Below, in pieces: positions 1-6,212 of a stretch of 21,673 bases of DNA (its first letter is position 1; each line of letters begins with the position of its first letter). The stretch comes from Candidatus Zhuqueibacterota bacterium 4484_87 (GTDB taxonomy: Bacteria; Zhuqueibacterota; Zhuqueibacteria; Thermofontimicrobiales; Thermofontimicrobiaceae): the NCBI GenBank assembly GCA_002085355.1, contig NATN01000061.1, positions 1-21,673 on the forward strand, written 5' to 3'. The notes beneath the pieces are model-generated. The model searched no databases and was not told the origin of the DNA. It worked only from the letters and a program-made list of their open reading frames with translations. A program made the position numbers and the translations under genes.

Positions 1-606
1 GATCAAGATGTGGTAACTCTCTTTTAAAATGTACAAACCGATCAAAATCGTCAACACCGGATCAAGCCAGCAAATTTTCCAAAAGTAGATCGCGAGTCCG
101 CCGAGCAAAACGCCAAGCGAGGACAGCGCATCAGAGAATAAATGCAAATAAGCCGAGCGAACGTTCATGCTGGAATCCGAATCCCTCCGCAGCAACAAAG
201 TCCCGATGATATTTGCCACCAGACCAATCGCAGCGATGCCGGACATCAGACGTCCCTGAACTTCTGCGGGGTGAATTAATCGCTGCCCTGATTCATAGAA
301 AAGATAAAGCGAAATAACCAGCAGCACCGACGAGTTAATCACTGCCGCCAAAATTTCCGCACGTTTGAGACCGAAAGTGTGCCGTTGGGAGTTATCGCGC
401 TCACGCAGACGCAGCGCGATGTAGCTGATGATCACTGCCACGCCGTCGCTAAAATTGTGCAGCGCATCGGAAATTAACGATAAGCTTCCGGAAATAATTC
501 CGCCGATGATTTCCACAACTGTAATCAGAAAATTCAGCAAAATTGTGATGATAAACCTAACGCCCGTGTCGGCGGGTATTTCGTGATGATGGTGTTCAGT
601 GCTCAT
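1..606 (-). CDS. Cation diffusion facilitator (CDF) metal efflux protein, 3' end cut by window edge
   Basis: Inner-membrane proton-coupled exporter of Zn(II) or similar divalent metals. The 202 visible residues cover most of the transmembrane domain; the family usually has about 300, so the cytoplasmic C-terminal domain lies off the left edge. An N-terminal His cluster (MSTEHHHHE) is followed by a helix at about 17-38. The TM2 metal site reads SDALHNFSD (H50, D54) and the TM5 site HLFSD (H155, D159). The HxxxD pair in both helices is known from zinc-preferring CDF pumps. The ATG at 606 has AAGGA about 5 bases upstream. The frame stays open upstream to an ATG at 711, but that part matches another family (see the GxxExxY remnant), so 606 is preferred. 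It ends the metal/redox gene run. Substrate is inferred. Confidence 0.9.
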   Translation of the reverse strand, partial: MSTEHHHHEIPADTGVRFIITILLNFLITVVEIIGGIISGSLSLISDALHNFSDGVAVIISYIALRLRERDNSQRHTFGLKRAEILAAVINSSVLLVISLYLFYESGQRLIHPAEVQGRLMSGIAAIGLVANIIGTLLLRRDSDSSMNVRSAYLHLFSDALSSLGVLLGGLAIYFWKICWLDPVLTILIGLYILKESYHILI

Positions 607-711
607 TTTTTCCTTCGAAATTAAATATTTTTTTTGAGAGGATAAGCCAAGAGAATAATAAACACGAAAAGCACTGCCAATAATTTTTTCCGTGAACTCT
701 TCGTATTTCAT
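607..711 (-). pseudogene. 5' remnant of a GxxExxY-family gene
   Basis: An ATG at 711 opens a frame reading MKYEEFTEKIIGSAFRVY followed by YSLG, which is the characteristic N-terminus of GxxExxY proteins (small PDDEXK-like proteins of about 125 residues, common in environmental bacteria). After some 22 codons the match stops: the defining GxxExxY motif and the rest are missing. The frame then runs for 13 unrelated codons directly into the CDF gene start, so an N-terminally extended CDF protein is formally possible. The family match is from memory of the consensus; deletion between the remnant and the CDF gene is inferred. Confidence 0.6.
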
Positions 712-772
712 TATTTTCTCGCCCCCATTCTGATTTTTTTTGACTTATTGGCGGCGGAAAAATAAATTTTTT

Positions 773-799
773 ATCCTGAAAATCCAGTAAATCCTGTCA
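773..799. repeat. Three degenerate 9-bp tandem units (ATCCTGAAA-like)
   Basis: Three consecutive 9-mers read ATCCTGAAA, ATCCAGTAA and ATCCTGTCA on the plus strand. Repeats of the type ATCCTGTAA often border GxxExxY genes in bacterial genomes (from memory), which fits the remnant at 607-711. The remaining bases between 607 and 805 hold nothing else I can name. Confidence 0.5.
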
Positions 800-805
800 A
801 AATAT

Positions 806-1576
806 TTATCCTAAAAATATCACTTCTTTCACAATAAAAACCATTCCAATCAAAATCAGCAATACCCCCAGCAAAACAGACATTAACTTTTCAGGTAAAC
901 GTTTTGTCATAAATCGCGCCCCCAACTGCGAACCGACGATTGCCGCCAGCGCCGTGACAACGACAATTATCAGCGGCACTGTCCCCATTTTCCAGTGCGC
1001 GGCGCTGCCGGAAAAAGTGGAAATGCTGGTAACAAAAGCTGAAGTTGCTGCCGCATGCTTAGGCGAAAGACCGAGCAACAACAAAGTCGGCACAACCAGT
1101 GAGCCGCCGCCGATACCTAAAAGTCCGATCAGAAATCCGATGACGCCGCCGGCGAGAAATCCCAACGCTATCTTTTTCTTGCTGGTACGGGCAATCGTTT
1201 TGACAGCCGGTTTGTAAATTCGCTGTAAACCAAGCGCAATCAAGAACAGCCCAATAAACAGGGCAATGAAATGATCAGGGACTTTGTACGTCAAATGCGC
1301 TCCCAGGAAAGTCATGGGAATTGCCGCGACGACCAGCGGGATCCCCATCTTGAATTCCACCAGCCTTTTCCGGCGATAATAAAGAAACGCTGAAGTCTGC
1401 GTGACAAAATTAATAGTAAGCGCTAATAAAATCGCTTCGCTTTTCAGCGACATCCCCAGCCAGAAAAAAATCGGAACATAAAGCTGCGCTCCGCCAAGGC
1501 CGAACATGGATAGCAAAAAGGAAACCGCCAGAACAATACCCGCCAGCACGAACGGCATTATTTCCGAACCGGTCAA
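806..1576 (-). CDS. TauE/SafE family sulfite/organosulfonate exporter-like permease
   Basis: Predicted inner-membrane permease of 256 residues, the usual length for TauE/SafE proteins, which move sulfite, sulfoacetate or other organic anions across the membrane. The two internal half-repeats each start with a glycine-rich signature: GLGGAQLYVP near residue 26 and LGIGGGSLVVP near 153. Seven to eight hydrophobic helices are evident. The start is a TTG at 1576: AAGGAGA stands 7 bases upstream, whereas the first ATG, six codons later, has no such site. The gene follows the rhodanese/DoxX pair and a broken thioredoxin gene on the same strand, so a role in exporting an oxidised sulfur product is a reasonable inference. 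Substrate unknown. Confidence 0.88.
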   Translation of the reverse strand: MTGSEIMPFVLAGIVLAVSFLLSMFGLGGAQLYVPIFFWLGMSLKSEAILLALTINFVTQTSAFLYYRRKRLVEFKMGIPLVVAAIPMTFLGAHLTYKVPDHFIALFIGLFLIALGLQRIYKPAVKTIARTSKKKIALGFLAGGVIGFLIGLLGIGGGSLVVPTLLLLGLSPKHAAATSAFVTSISTFSGSAAHWKMGTVPLIIVVVTALAAIVGSQLGARFMTKRLPEKLMSVLLGVLLILIGMVFIVKEVIFLG

Positions 1577-1608
1577 CAGAAAATCTCCTTATTGGTGAAC
1601 CGCTGGGA

Positions 1609-1836
1609 TTAGCTATTTTTAACTAATTTTGCCAGCAAAAGTTGCGCCAATTTCTTCTCACCAGCAATTCTGCCAGTGAGCAGCATGACATTATTGATGA
1701 CCAGTCCGGGAGTCCGCACCATGCCGTATTCCGCAATTTTATTTACATCGCGCCCAAGTCCCACATCAGCGGGAATGCTATTTCTTCTCTTTCTTGAATC
1801 GGTTCGCCCTGAAATTTTTATGCTCCCGCCAATGAA
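1609..1836 (-). pseudogene. 3' remnant of a small thioredoxin-like (Thioredoxin_3 type) gene
   Basis: The minus-strand frame ending with TAA at 1609-1611 encodes DVNKIAEYGMVRTPGLVINN followed by about 23 residues. This matches the C-terminal half of the roughly 78-residue redox-active Thioredoxin_3 family, including the cis-proline segment (RTPGLVI). The N-terminal CxxC half is absent: the frame is closed by TAA at 1837-1839, no ATG or SD precedes the conserved part, and the sequence just upstream is low-complexity and basic (DSRKRRNS). Genes of this family commonly sit next to ArsR regulators and permeases, as here. A frameshifted full-length gene is less likely because no frame restores the CxxC. 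Confidence 0.6.
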
Positions 1837-1856
1837 TTATTCAGTAAGCTTAATAT

Positions 1857-2282
1857 CTACTTCAAACTCCTTCTAAAAAGAACGAAATTTGCTGCAAACA
1901 ATAGCACGTCCTCAATCACTTTACTGGCTCCTATTTTCTCTCCCTCTCCCTCAACTGAAAAACAACCGCAATTAATATCCAGCCCTCGAATCATTGCTGA
2001 AGCAACAGCAAGGACAAAAATAAAGCTCAAACCAAGCAAAATCAGGGAAGATGCCGCACGCCAGCGACCTGTCAGGAGCAAAATTCCGCAAATCACTTCC
2101 AGCCAAGGCAAAACCACAGCCGTGATCGCCACTAAAAAATAAGGCAAAATGCGGTAGTTATCTACTTGATCGGCAAAGGAAGCGGGATTTAATATTTTGA
2201 TAACGCCGGCATAAATGAAAATTCCGGCTACGACCATGCGGAGAACCCAATCGAAAACTTTCAACGCCGATCTATTTTCCAT
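1857..2282 (-). CDS. MauE/DoxX-like four-helix membrane protein
   Basis: About 141 residues with four predicted transmembrane helices, as in the MauE/DoxX superfamily (methylamine-utilisation MauE and the DoxD/DoxX thiosulfate:quinone oxidoreductase subunits). The diagnostic DINCGCF segment gives a CxC pair at residues 105 and 107, typical of MauE-like members thought to work in thiol/disulfide redox at the membrane. The ATG at 2282 has GGAGG 9 bases upstream; a GTG at 2288 is only 3 bases from that site and is less likely. The start lies inside the rhodanese gene (11-base overlap), so the two are translationally coupled. A partnership in sulfane sulfur or disulfide chemistry is inferred. Confidence 0.82.
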   Translation of the reverse strand: MENRSALKVFDWVLRMVVAGIFIYAGVIKILNPASFADQVDNYRILPYFLVAITAVVLPWLEVICGILLLTGRWRAASSLILLGLSFIFVLAVASAMIRGLDINCGCFSVEGEGEKIGASKVIEDVLLFAANFVLFRRSLK

Positions 2283-2817
2283 TTTCACTTCCCTCCGATA
2301 CTGCTAAACTCGCATGTTGTTTCCAGTCATTAATCCCACCCCGGTAAACAGCGACTTTTTTGAAGTCTCGCAACTTCAGTTCTTCCGCCATCTGCGCCCC
2401 CAGTTCACAAGGCGGTCCATCGCAATAACAAACCAGCCATTTATCCTCCGGAAAATTGCTAATTTGTTCCTCGTAATCAAAATACTGCTCATAAGGAATA
2501 TTAATTGCTCCGGGAATGTGACCCTCCAGATATCCCTCTTTGCTGCGGGCGTCAATGAGCTGTATTTCTTTCTCTTTGAGCAAGCGAATTAATTGCTCAT
2601 AGGAGATGACAGTCACCTCCTGTGTTTCTTCTCCGCCGATAGAGACTTGTGGCAAAGTTTCGGCAAAAACCGAATCGGACACAAATTGAAGCGGAGGCTT
2701 TTGAAAAGAAATTGTTACGCCTCGCGGATGAATGAAATTAACACAGAAACTCACTAAAAAAGTCAGAAAGAGAATTATGAGGATTTGTTTTCCGATCTCG
2801 CTTGAATTTTTCTTCAT
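2272..2817 (-). CDS. Membrane-anchored single-domain rhodanese (sulfurtransferase)
   Basis: 181 residues. A signal anchor at about 10-28 is followed by a linker and one rhodanese domain at about 70-170. The domain shows LIDARSKEGYLEGHIPGA (substrate pocket) and the active-site loop CYCDGPPCELG; Cys132 sits at the catalytic position, with extra Cys130 and Cys137 that could form a disulfide or persulfide relay. Such exported rhodaneses bind sulfane sulfur in the periplasm. The ATG at 2817 has a weak GGAG upstream. It is the first gene of a tight pair with the MauE/DoxX-like gene, and the sulfur theme continues with TauE downstream and YeeE/YedE upstream. The sulfur donor and acceptor are not known. 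Confidence 0.9.
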   Translation of the reverse strand: MKKNSSEIGKQILIILFLTFLVSFCVNFIHPRGVTISFQKPPLQFVSDSVFAETLPQVSIGGEETQEVTVISYEQLIRLLKEKEIQLIDARSKEGYLEGHIPGAINIPYEQYFDYEEQISNFPEDKWLVCYCDGPPCELGAQMAEELKLRDFKKVAVYRGGINDWKQHASLAVSEGSENGK

Positions 2818-2924
2818 CCACTCATTGCTCCGCTAATTTTTGTTCAGTATTTTGTGTCCGTCCCACAACTGCATAATAGCTTATTTTTTTCTAAAGTGAA
2901 GACAATCATTTTATGAAATATGTA

Positions 2925-2972
2925 AACTCACCCCATTCTCTTTTTAAAAGAAAGGGATTTGGGAGATGAGTT
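2925..2972 (-). terminator. Possible imperfect hairpin terminator
   Basis: AACTCA at 2925-2930 and TGAGTT at 2967-2972 pair around a poorly matched CCCC/GGGA interior. It lies 84 bases downstream of the Cys-rich gene at 3056. The gap from 2818 to 3055 contains nothing else I can name. The weak T-run makes this a low-confidence call. Confidence 0.3.
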
Positions 2973-3055
2973 AAATAAAAACATTTTTTATAATATTAGC
3001 TCATTAGAATTCAAATAATTATCACTTGCTGGGGCAGACGCCATTTAAACGTTCT

Positions 3056-3397
3056 TTAGTTCGCGCCATTTTTCTGAATATCTGCGTCTATTTTCATGGG
3101 CAGAGCCAATCCGGCAGCGACCTGCATGGTTTTGAACAACGCGACTGGAACAATGCACCCTCGGCAGCCGCCTTGCAAATTTTTTTCTCCGGTACGAAAA
3201 ATTTTACTTTTATCGCGCGGCGAAATTTCGCGATAACTATCGATACTTCCGATTTTTTGCAATTCCTGCGCTAATTGCTGAATACTCTCACAATCGCTTT
3301 TCACCTCAAAAGTAACAAATTGCATGTCTTCGCATGTTGCCTTTATTTGACAGGAAAATCCGCAAATTCCGGCGTTGACTGTGGTTTCTGCTTCCAT
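3056..3397 (-). CDS. DUF6951-like small Cys-rich protein
   Basis: 113 residues, soluble, function unknown. The opening VNAGICGFSCQIKA and the later VAAGLALP segment match a family of small proteins found mostly in anaerobic bacteria and archaea (DUF6951, from memory). Six cysteines are visible: C12, C16, C22, C36, C78 and C81, including a CxxxC and a CRGC (CxxC) pair, which would suit metal or cluster binding or redox chemistry. The ATG at 3397 has GAGG about 10 bases upstream. It stands between the CC-motif thioredoxin-like gene and the rhodanese on the same strand, about 100 and 240 bases away. I infer a role in metal or sulfur handling only from this context. Confidence 0.75.
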   Translation of the reverse strand: MEAETTVNAGICGFSCQIKATCEDMQFVTFEVKSDCESIQQLAQELQKIGSIDSYREISPRDKSKIFRTGEKNLQGGCRGCIVPVALFKTMQVAAGLALPMKIDADIQKNGAN

Positions 3398-3502
3398 TTT
3401 CTTTTTCCCTCACGAGTTGCTAATCATTAATCCATGACATTCACAAACCTTTAGCCCGCAATAGCCAAATCATATAACTTTTTACAGCAACATCAAAATT
3501 AA

Positions 3503-3874
3503 CTATTTTGCCGTTTCTTGATACAAGCCCTGTTTTTTTGCAGCAGAAATAATGTCTTCCTTTCTAATCGAATACTGATCTTTCATCTCGACCATTCGCA
3601 TCAGAGAACTAGCATCAGGTAAAGAGCCCAGCGACATTAATTTTTCATCGATATACACGATGGGAAAAGTCTGATCGGAAAAATATTGCTGCGCCAACGA
3701 CACCAACTTGTCCGGCGTCCATTTTTCTTCTTGCTGATCGATCACTTCTACTTCGACAGAATCTTCATGCTGAAACCAACCTTCCAGCGCCGTACGAATC
3801 ATTTCCGTGGGATAACTTTGGCAACACGTTTTTAGCCCACCATTCAAAATCACTTTTATTTTCGCCATTTGCAA
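3503..3874 (-). CDS. Thioredoxin-fold protein with vicinal CC motif, ArsD-like
   Basis: 123 residues from the TTG at 3874, which has AGGAAG 7 bases upstream; the ATG two codons later (3868) is 13 bases from it. A beta strand (KIKVILNGG) leads to the vicinal pair C17-C18 (LKTCCQSYPTE). A second strand-turn-strand (FPIVYIDEKLMSLGSLPD) carries a proline at the cis-Pro position. The layout resembles ArsD, the As(III) metallochaperone: early CC, central helices, and a closing strand like 'VDGEIVSQGRYP'. Identity to ArsD is too low to judge by eye, and no arsA ATPase is present. Partners could be the ferredoxin gene upstream or the Acr3 exporter 4 kb away. Role inferred, not shown. Confidence 0.7.
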   Translation of the reverse strand: MQMAKIKVILNGGLKTCCQSYPTEMIRTALEGWFQHEDSVEVEVIDQQEEKWTPDKLVSLAQQYFSDQTFPIVYIDEKLMSLGSLPDASSLMRMVEMKDQYSIRKEDIISAAKKQGLYQETAK

Positions 3875-3917
3875 ATATTTTCTTCCTTTTCTTATAGAAC
3901 GTTTCCAGAATAAATTA

Positions 3918-3970
3918 AACCTGGCTTGCCTTGATACTTTTTTTGAAAATCAAGCCAGGTTTTTGTTTTA
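3918..3970 (-). terminator. Strong hairpin terminator, probably bidirectional
   Basis: AACCTGGCTTG (3918-3928) is perfectly complementary to CAAGCCAGGTT (3951-3961), an 11-bp stem. T-rich tracts follow on both strands (TTTTTGTTTT on plus; TTTAATTTATT on minus). It lies 20 bases past the stop of the ferredoxin gene. The left arm holds a near-duplicate CTTG, so an alternative fold with CTTGAT/ATCAAG and a 5-base bulge is possible. Confidence 0.75.
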
Positions 3971-3980
3971 ATTAAAACGA

Positions 3981-4631
3981 CTATGCTGATTTCTTTTCCG
4001 AAATCAACACAATGCCATTATCAGAAAGAATCTTTTTGACTTTTTCCAGATACGGAGTAATGTCTTCATATTCCAGAGAAACAAGTCTAAATTTAGCATA
4101 CGAGGGCGCTTTTTCATTCCAGCAACCTTTTAAAGATGGCGTTTCGACCGAAATGTACACCAGGTCGCAGGGATCATCTTTGAGCGTTTCATACAATTTT
4201 TTCATAATTTGCCGTTCACCGAAATGGCCGGTCATCTCCAATTCCACGCTTGTAATCACTTTCAGCAGCATCTGTTCCGCTTTCTGGCGCGCAGCTTCGT
4301 AAGCTTGCTGCGTCTTTTTTTGTTTTGCTTTTTGCCGCACAATTTTCAGAACCTTGTGCTCCTTTTCAATCTTTTGGATCAAATCCCGACTTGGAAAATC
4401 AATTGCCACTGAAGGACAAATTGTCGCGCATGTTGAACAGCCGACCATGCAATTAAAAGGCCTTGCCGTTACTGCTTTTCTTTTTTCATCGTTAAAATCA
4501 AATACTTCTCTGCCGCAGGAGACAAAACAAAGTTCGCAGCCGATACATTTTTCTTCATTAATCTTGGGATACCACGGAATTTCTGTTCGCGGAATTCCAT
4601 GCCATAATTGCTTCGACAAATCTTTTGCCAT
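3981..4631 (-). CDS. Two-[4Fe-4S] ferredoxin with extra C-terminal domain
   Basis: 216 residues. The N-terminus (WHGIPRTEIPWYPKI) and cluster motifs define a known ferredoxin-like family. Numbered from the first ATG, cluster I is C30xxC33xxC36xxxC40 (CIGCELCFVSCGR) and cluster II is C62xxxC66xxC69xxxC73P, with an extra residue in the first gap. A charged helical linker (about 85-120) leads to a C-terminal domain of about 95 residues (DLVYISVETPSLKGCW is its most distinctive segment) that I cannot name. SD AAGGAG stands 4 bases from the ATG at 4634 and 7 from the ATG at 4631; the latter is preferred. It is probably a soluble electron carrier for a redox step in this island. The partner enzyme is not in the window. 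Confidence 0.85.
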   Translation of the reverse strand: MAKDLSKQLWHGIPRTEIPWYPKINEEKCIGCELCFVSCGREVFDFNDEKRKAVTARPFNCMVGCSTCATICPSVAIDFPSRDLIQKIEKEHKVLKIVRQKAKQKKTQQAYEAARQKAEQMLLKVITSVELEMTGHFGERQIMKKLYETLKDDPCDLVYISVETPSLKGCWNEKAPSYAKFRLVSLEYEDITPYLEKVKKILSDNGIVLISEKKSA

Positions 4632-4659
4632 CATTTTTCTCCTTAAATTTTCTTATCCA

Positions 4660-4688
4660 ATTATATCTTCGACATTTCAGTACATCAG
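4660..4688 (-). promoter_or_regulatory. Promoter for the ferredoxin gene
   Basis: A perfect -10 (TATAAT) occupies 4660-4665 on the minus strand; the -35 17 bases upstream is poor (CTGATG). The start site would fall near 4653, giving a 20-base leader that contains the AAGGAG. An AACTTA/TAAGTT inverted repeat (4696-4701 and 4714-4719) lies just upstream and could be an activator site. Confidence 0.4.
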
Positions 4689-4763
4689 ACACGCTAACTT
4701 AGCTTTTAACCAATAAGTTACTGAACCTTTGCATAATTTATAAAATAACAACATTCTTTGATG

Positions 4764-4895
4764 GACGACATTTGTCGTGAGCTGTAATTGATTTTCAAAT
4801 ATTTTTATGACACCCCTTCAGGGCTTATCGTCATTTTGGTGATTCAGTTCACAGGGCGTTGCCCTATGCAAATTTATGCGACTCCGTTGGAGTCG
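4764..4895. repeat. Cluster of short perfect hairpins with 2-4 base loops
   Basis: Within an otherwise gene-free stretch (4635-5086) four small palindromes follow one another: ACGACA-TT-TGTCGT near 4764; CCC-TTCA-GGG near 4814; AGGGC-GTT-GCCCT at 4852-4864; and CGACTCC-GTT-GGAGTCG at 4879-4895. The shared GTT loop and the spacing look like repetitive extragenic palindromes rather than terminators, since T-tracts are missing. Confidence 0.55.
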
Positions 4896-4947
4896 GATTG
4901 AAAAATCATTGAGAAATTAAAAATAGGCTTAAAGCACAAAATAAATC

Positions 4948-5007
4948 AGCCCGGCGCATAGCGCTGGAAAAAATATCAAACGAACAACTAAAAGCTCTGA
5001 AAGAGCG
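4948..5007. repeat. Two-hairpin repeat element, copy A
   Basis: Hairpin 1 is AGCCCGGCGC-ATA-GCGCTGG (4948-4967; 7 pairs including one G-T). A 26-base linker follows, then hairpin 2, GCTCT-GAA-AGAGC plus G (4994-5007). The same layout with an identical linker length occurs at 9793-9852, so this is a dispersed REP-like element. It lies 80 bases downstream of the YeeE/YedE stop codon. Confidence 0.65.
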
Positions 5008-5086
5008 CAATAAAAAAATCCATTCAACTTTGAATTCTTCAGGTAAAACAACGCTTTTTGAAATTTGCAACTATCTAGTTATTCAT

Positions 5087-5623
5087 CTAAAAAATTTTCC
5101 TTGAATCATCCACTTTATTTGCCAACCAGATGATGCCGATAAAAATAATAGCCGCTATCGGCGCAAGGATCCAATGGTGAATTCCCAGATTGGCAGCAAG
5201 GTCGCCATTAATTGAACTGGCTAAAAAGTGGCTTTTGAAGAAATTAAAATTTAGAGCGAAAAATAAAATGCCAAGCACCATTCCCAGCGCTCCAATCCAG
5301 GCGTCTTTTTTACCTTCGCCAATTCTGGAAGCCATGGTTCCCGGACAATAACCCAACAATCCCATGCCTGCGCCAAAAACGAGGCCGCCGACTAATTTTC
5401 CCCAATCCAGTGATTTGGGATGCAGTGTAATAGCTCCTAAATCGCTCAAAATGTAAAAGCCAATCATGGAAATCGTCACTGCCGTCAACATGAATTTCAA
5501 AACTTTGAAATCTTTCAACAGCAAAAGACCGGTCACTCGCGGATATTTTGTAATTCCCGTGCGCTGCAAAGTATAGCCAAAGATAAAGCCTGCGATAATT
5601 CCCACCAATATTTTCAAAATCAT
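5087..5623 (-). CDS. YeeE/YedE family sulfur transporter, second half-protein
   Basis: 178 residues with about five hydrophobic helices. The signature LGYCPGTMASRIGEG places a conserved Cys (C93) in the pore. In the full-length thiosulfate importer TsuA (YeeE), lined-up cysteines pass thiosulfate through the membrane; in many bacteria the protein is split into two half-size genes, as here. Its ATG overlaps the stop of the upstream half by four bases (ATGA), and GGAGGTG stands 5 bases upstream, so the two are coupled and probably form a heterodimer. The substrate could be thiosulfate or another reduced sulfur species. The hairpin repeats downstream may end the transcript. Confidence 0.88.
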   Translation of the reverse strand: MILKILVGIIAGFIFGYTLQRTGITKYPRVTGLLLLKDFKVLKFMLTAVTISMIGFYILSDLGAITLHPKSLDWGKLVGGLVFGAGMGLLGYCPGTMASRIGEGKKDAWIGALGMVLGILFFALNFNFFKSHFLASSINGDLAANLGIHHWILAPIAAIIFIGIIWLANKVDDSRKIF

Positions 5624-6171
5624 TTTTCACCTCCTATTTTGGGATAGAGCAATTTTGCCGTGATAATTCCAGTGACGAAAAACGATGCACCAGCAACAAT
5701 GCTTCCTAACGACAGATGCGCCCAGCCCTGCAAAATATTGCCCGTGGTGCAACCACTGCCCAAGGCGGCTCCCCAACCAAGAAAAAATCCGCCGAAAATC
5801 ACCGCAAGGAACCGTTTCCACACATTTTTGCCATGGTATTTCTCCCAGACAGCAGGAATAACTTCCGGCGCATAATTTTTGTGAGATTTGGCAGCAGTAT
5901 ATCCGCCGAGTGCAACGCCAATCAGCATAAAAAATTCCACAAATGCCGCCGGCACAGTGGCAAATTTGTGAATCACCGGATTTACCGACAGTGAAGAAAA
6001 CAAATGCCTGAAAAGCGCAGCGACGAATCCGTAGCCGGCAGTGATCCCAAAGGGATAGCTTTTGTAACTCAATGCTTCAAACAAAACGTAGGTCACCATT
6101 GCCAGGATAGAAACGAACAATCCCCCGGTGAACCAATGCCATTCACCGTTTTGATCAAAAAACTTGTTCAT
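5620..6171 (-). CDS. YeeE/YedE family sulfur transporter, first half-protein
   Basis: 183 residues with four to five hydrophobic helices. The motif GAALGSGCTTGN contains the conserved Cys (C141) of the YeeE/YedE fold, equivalent to the CPGT Cys in its partner. The segment at about 92-115 is hydrophilic and may be a loop. Translation starts at the ATG at 6171 with GAGGAGG 4 bases upstream. The gene lies 41 bases from the ZIP transporter stop and overlaps its partner by four bases, so ZIP and both halves are likely one transcript. The pair would bring reduced sulfur into the cell, feeding rhodanese-type chemistry encoded in the same island (inferred). Confidence 0.88.
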   Translation of the reverse strand: MNKFFDQNGEWHWFTGGLFVSILAMVTYVLFEALSYKSYPFGITAGYGFVAALFRHLFSSLSVNPVIHKFATVPAAFVEFFMLIGVALGGYTAAKSHKNYAPEVIPAVWEKYHGKNVWKRFLAVIFGGFFLGWGAALGSGCTTGNILQGWAHLSLGSIVAGASFFVTGIITAKLLYPKIGGEK

Positions 6172-6212
6172 AAAACCTCCTCAATTTTATTAAACGAACG
6201 ACTTTAGGAAAA

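Noticed and set aside
1676..1876. Plus-strand open frame across the thioredoxin remnant
   Set aside because: It lies antisense to recognisable thioredoxin coding sequence and has no family match.
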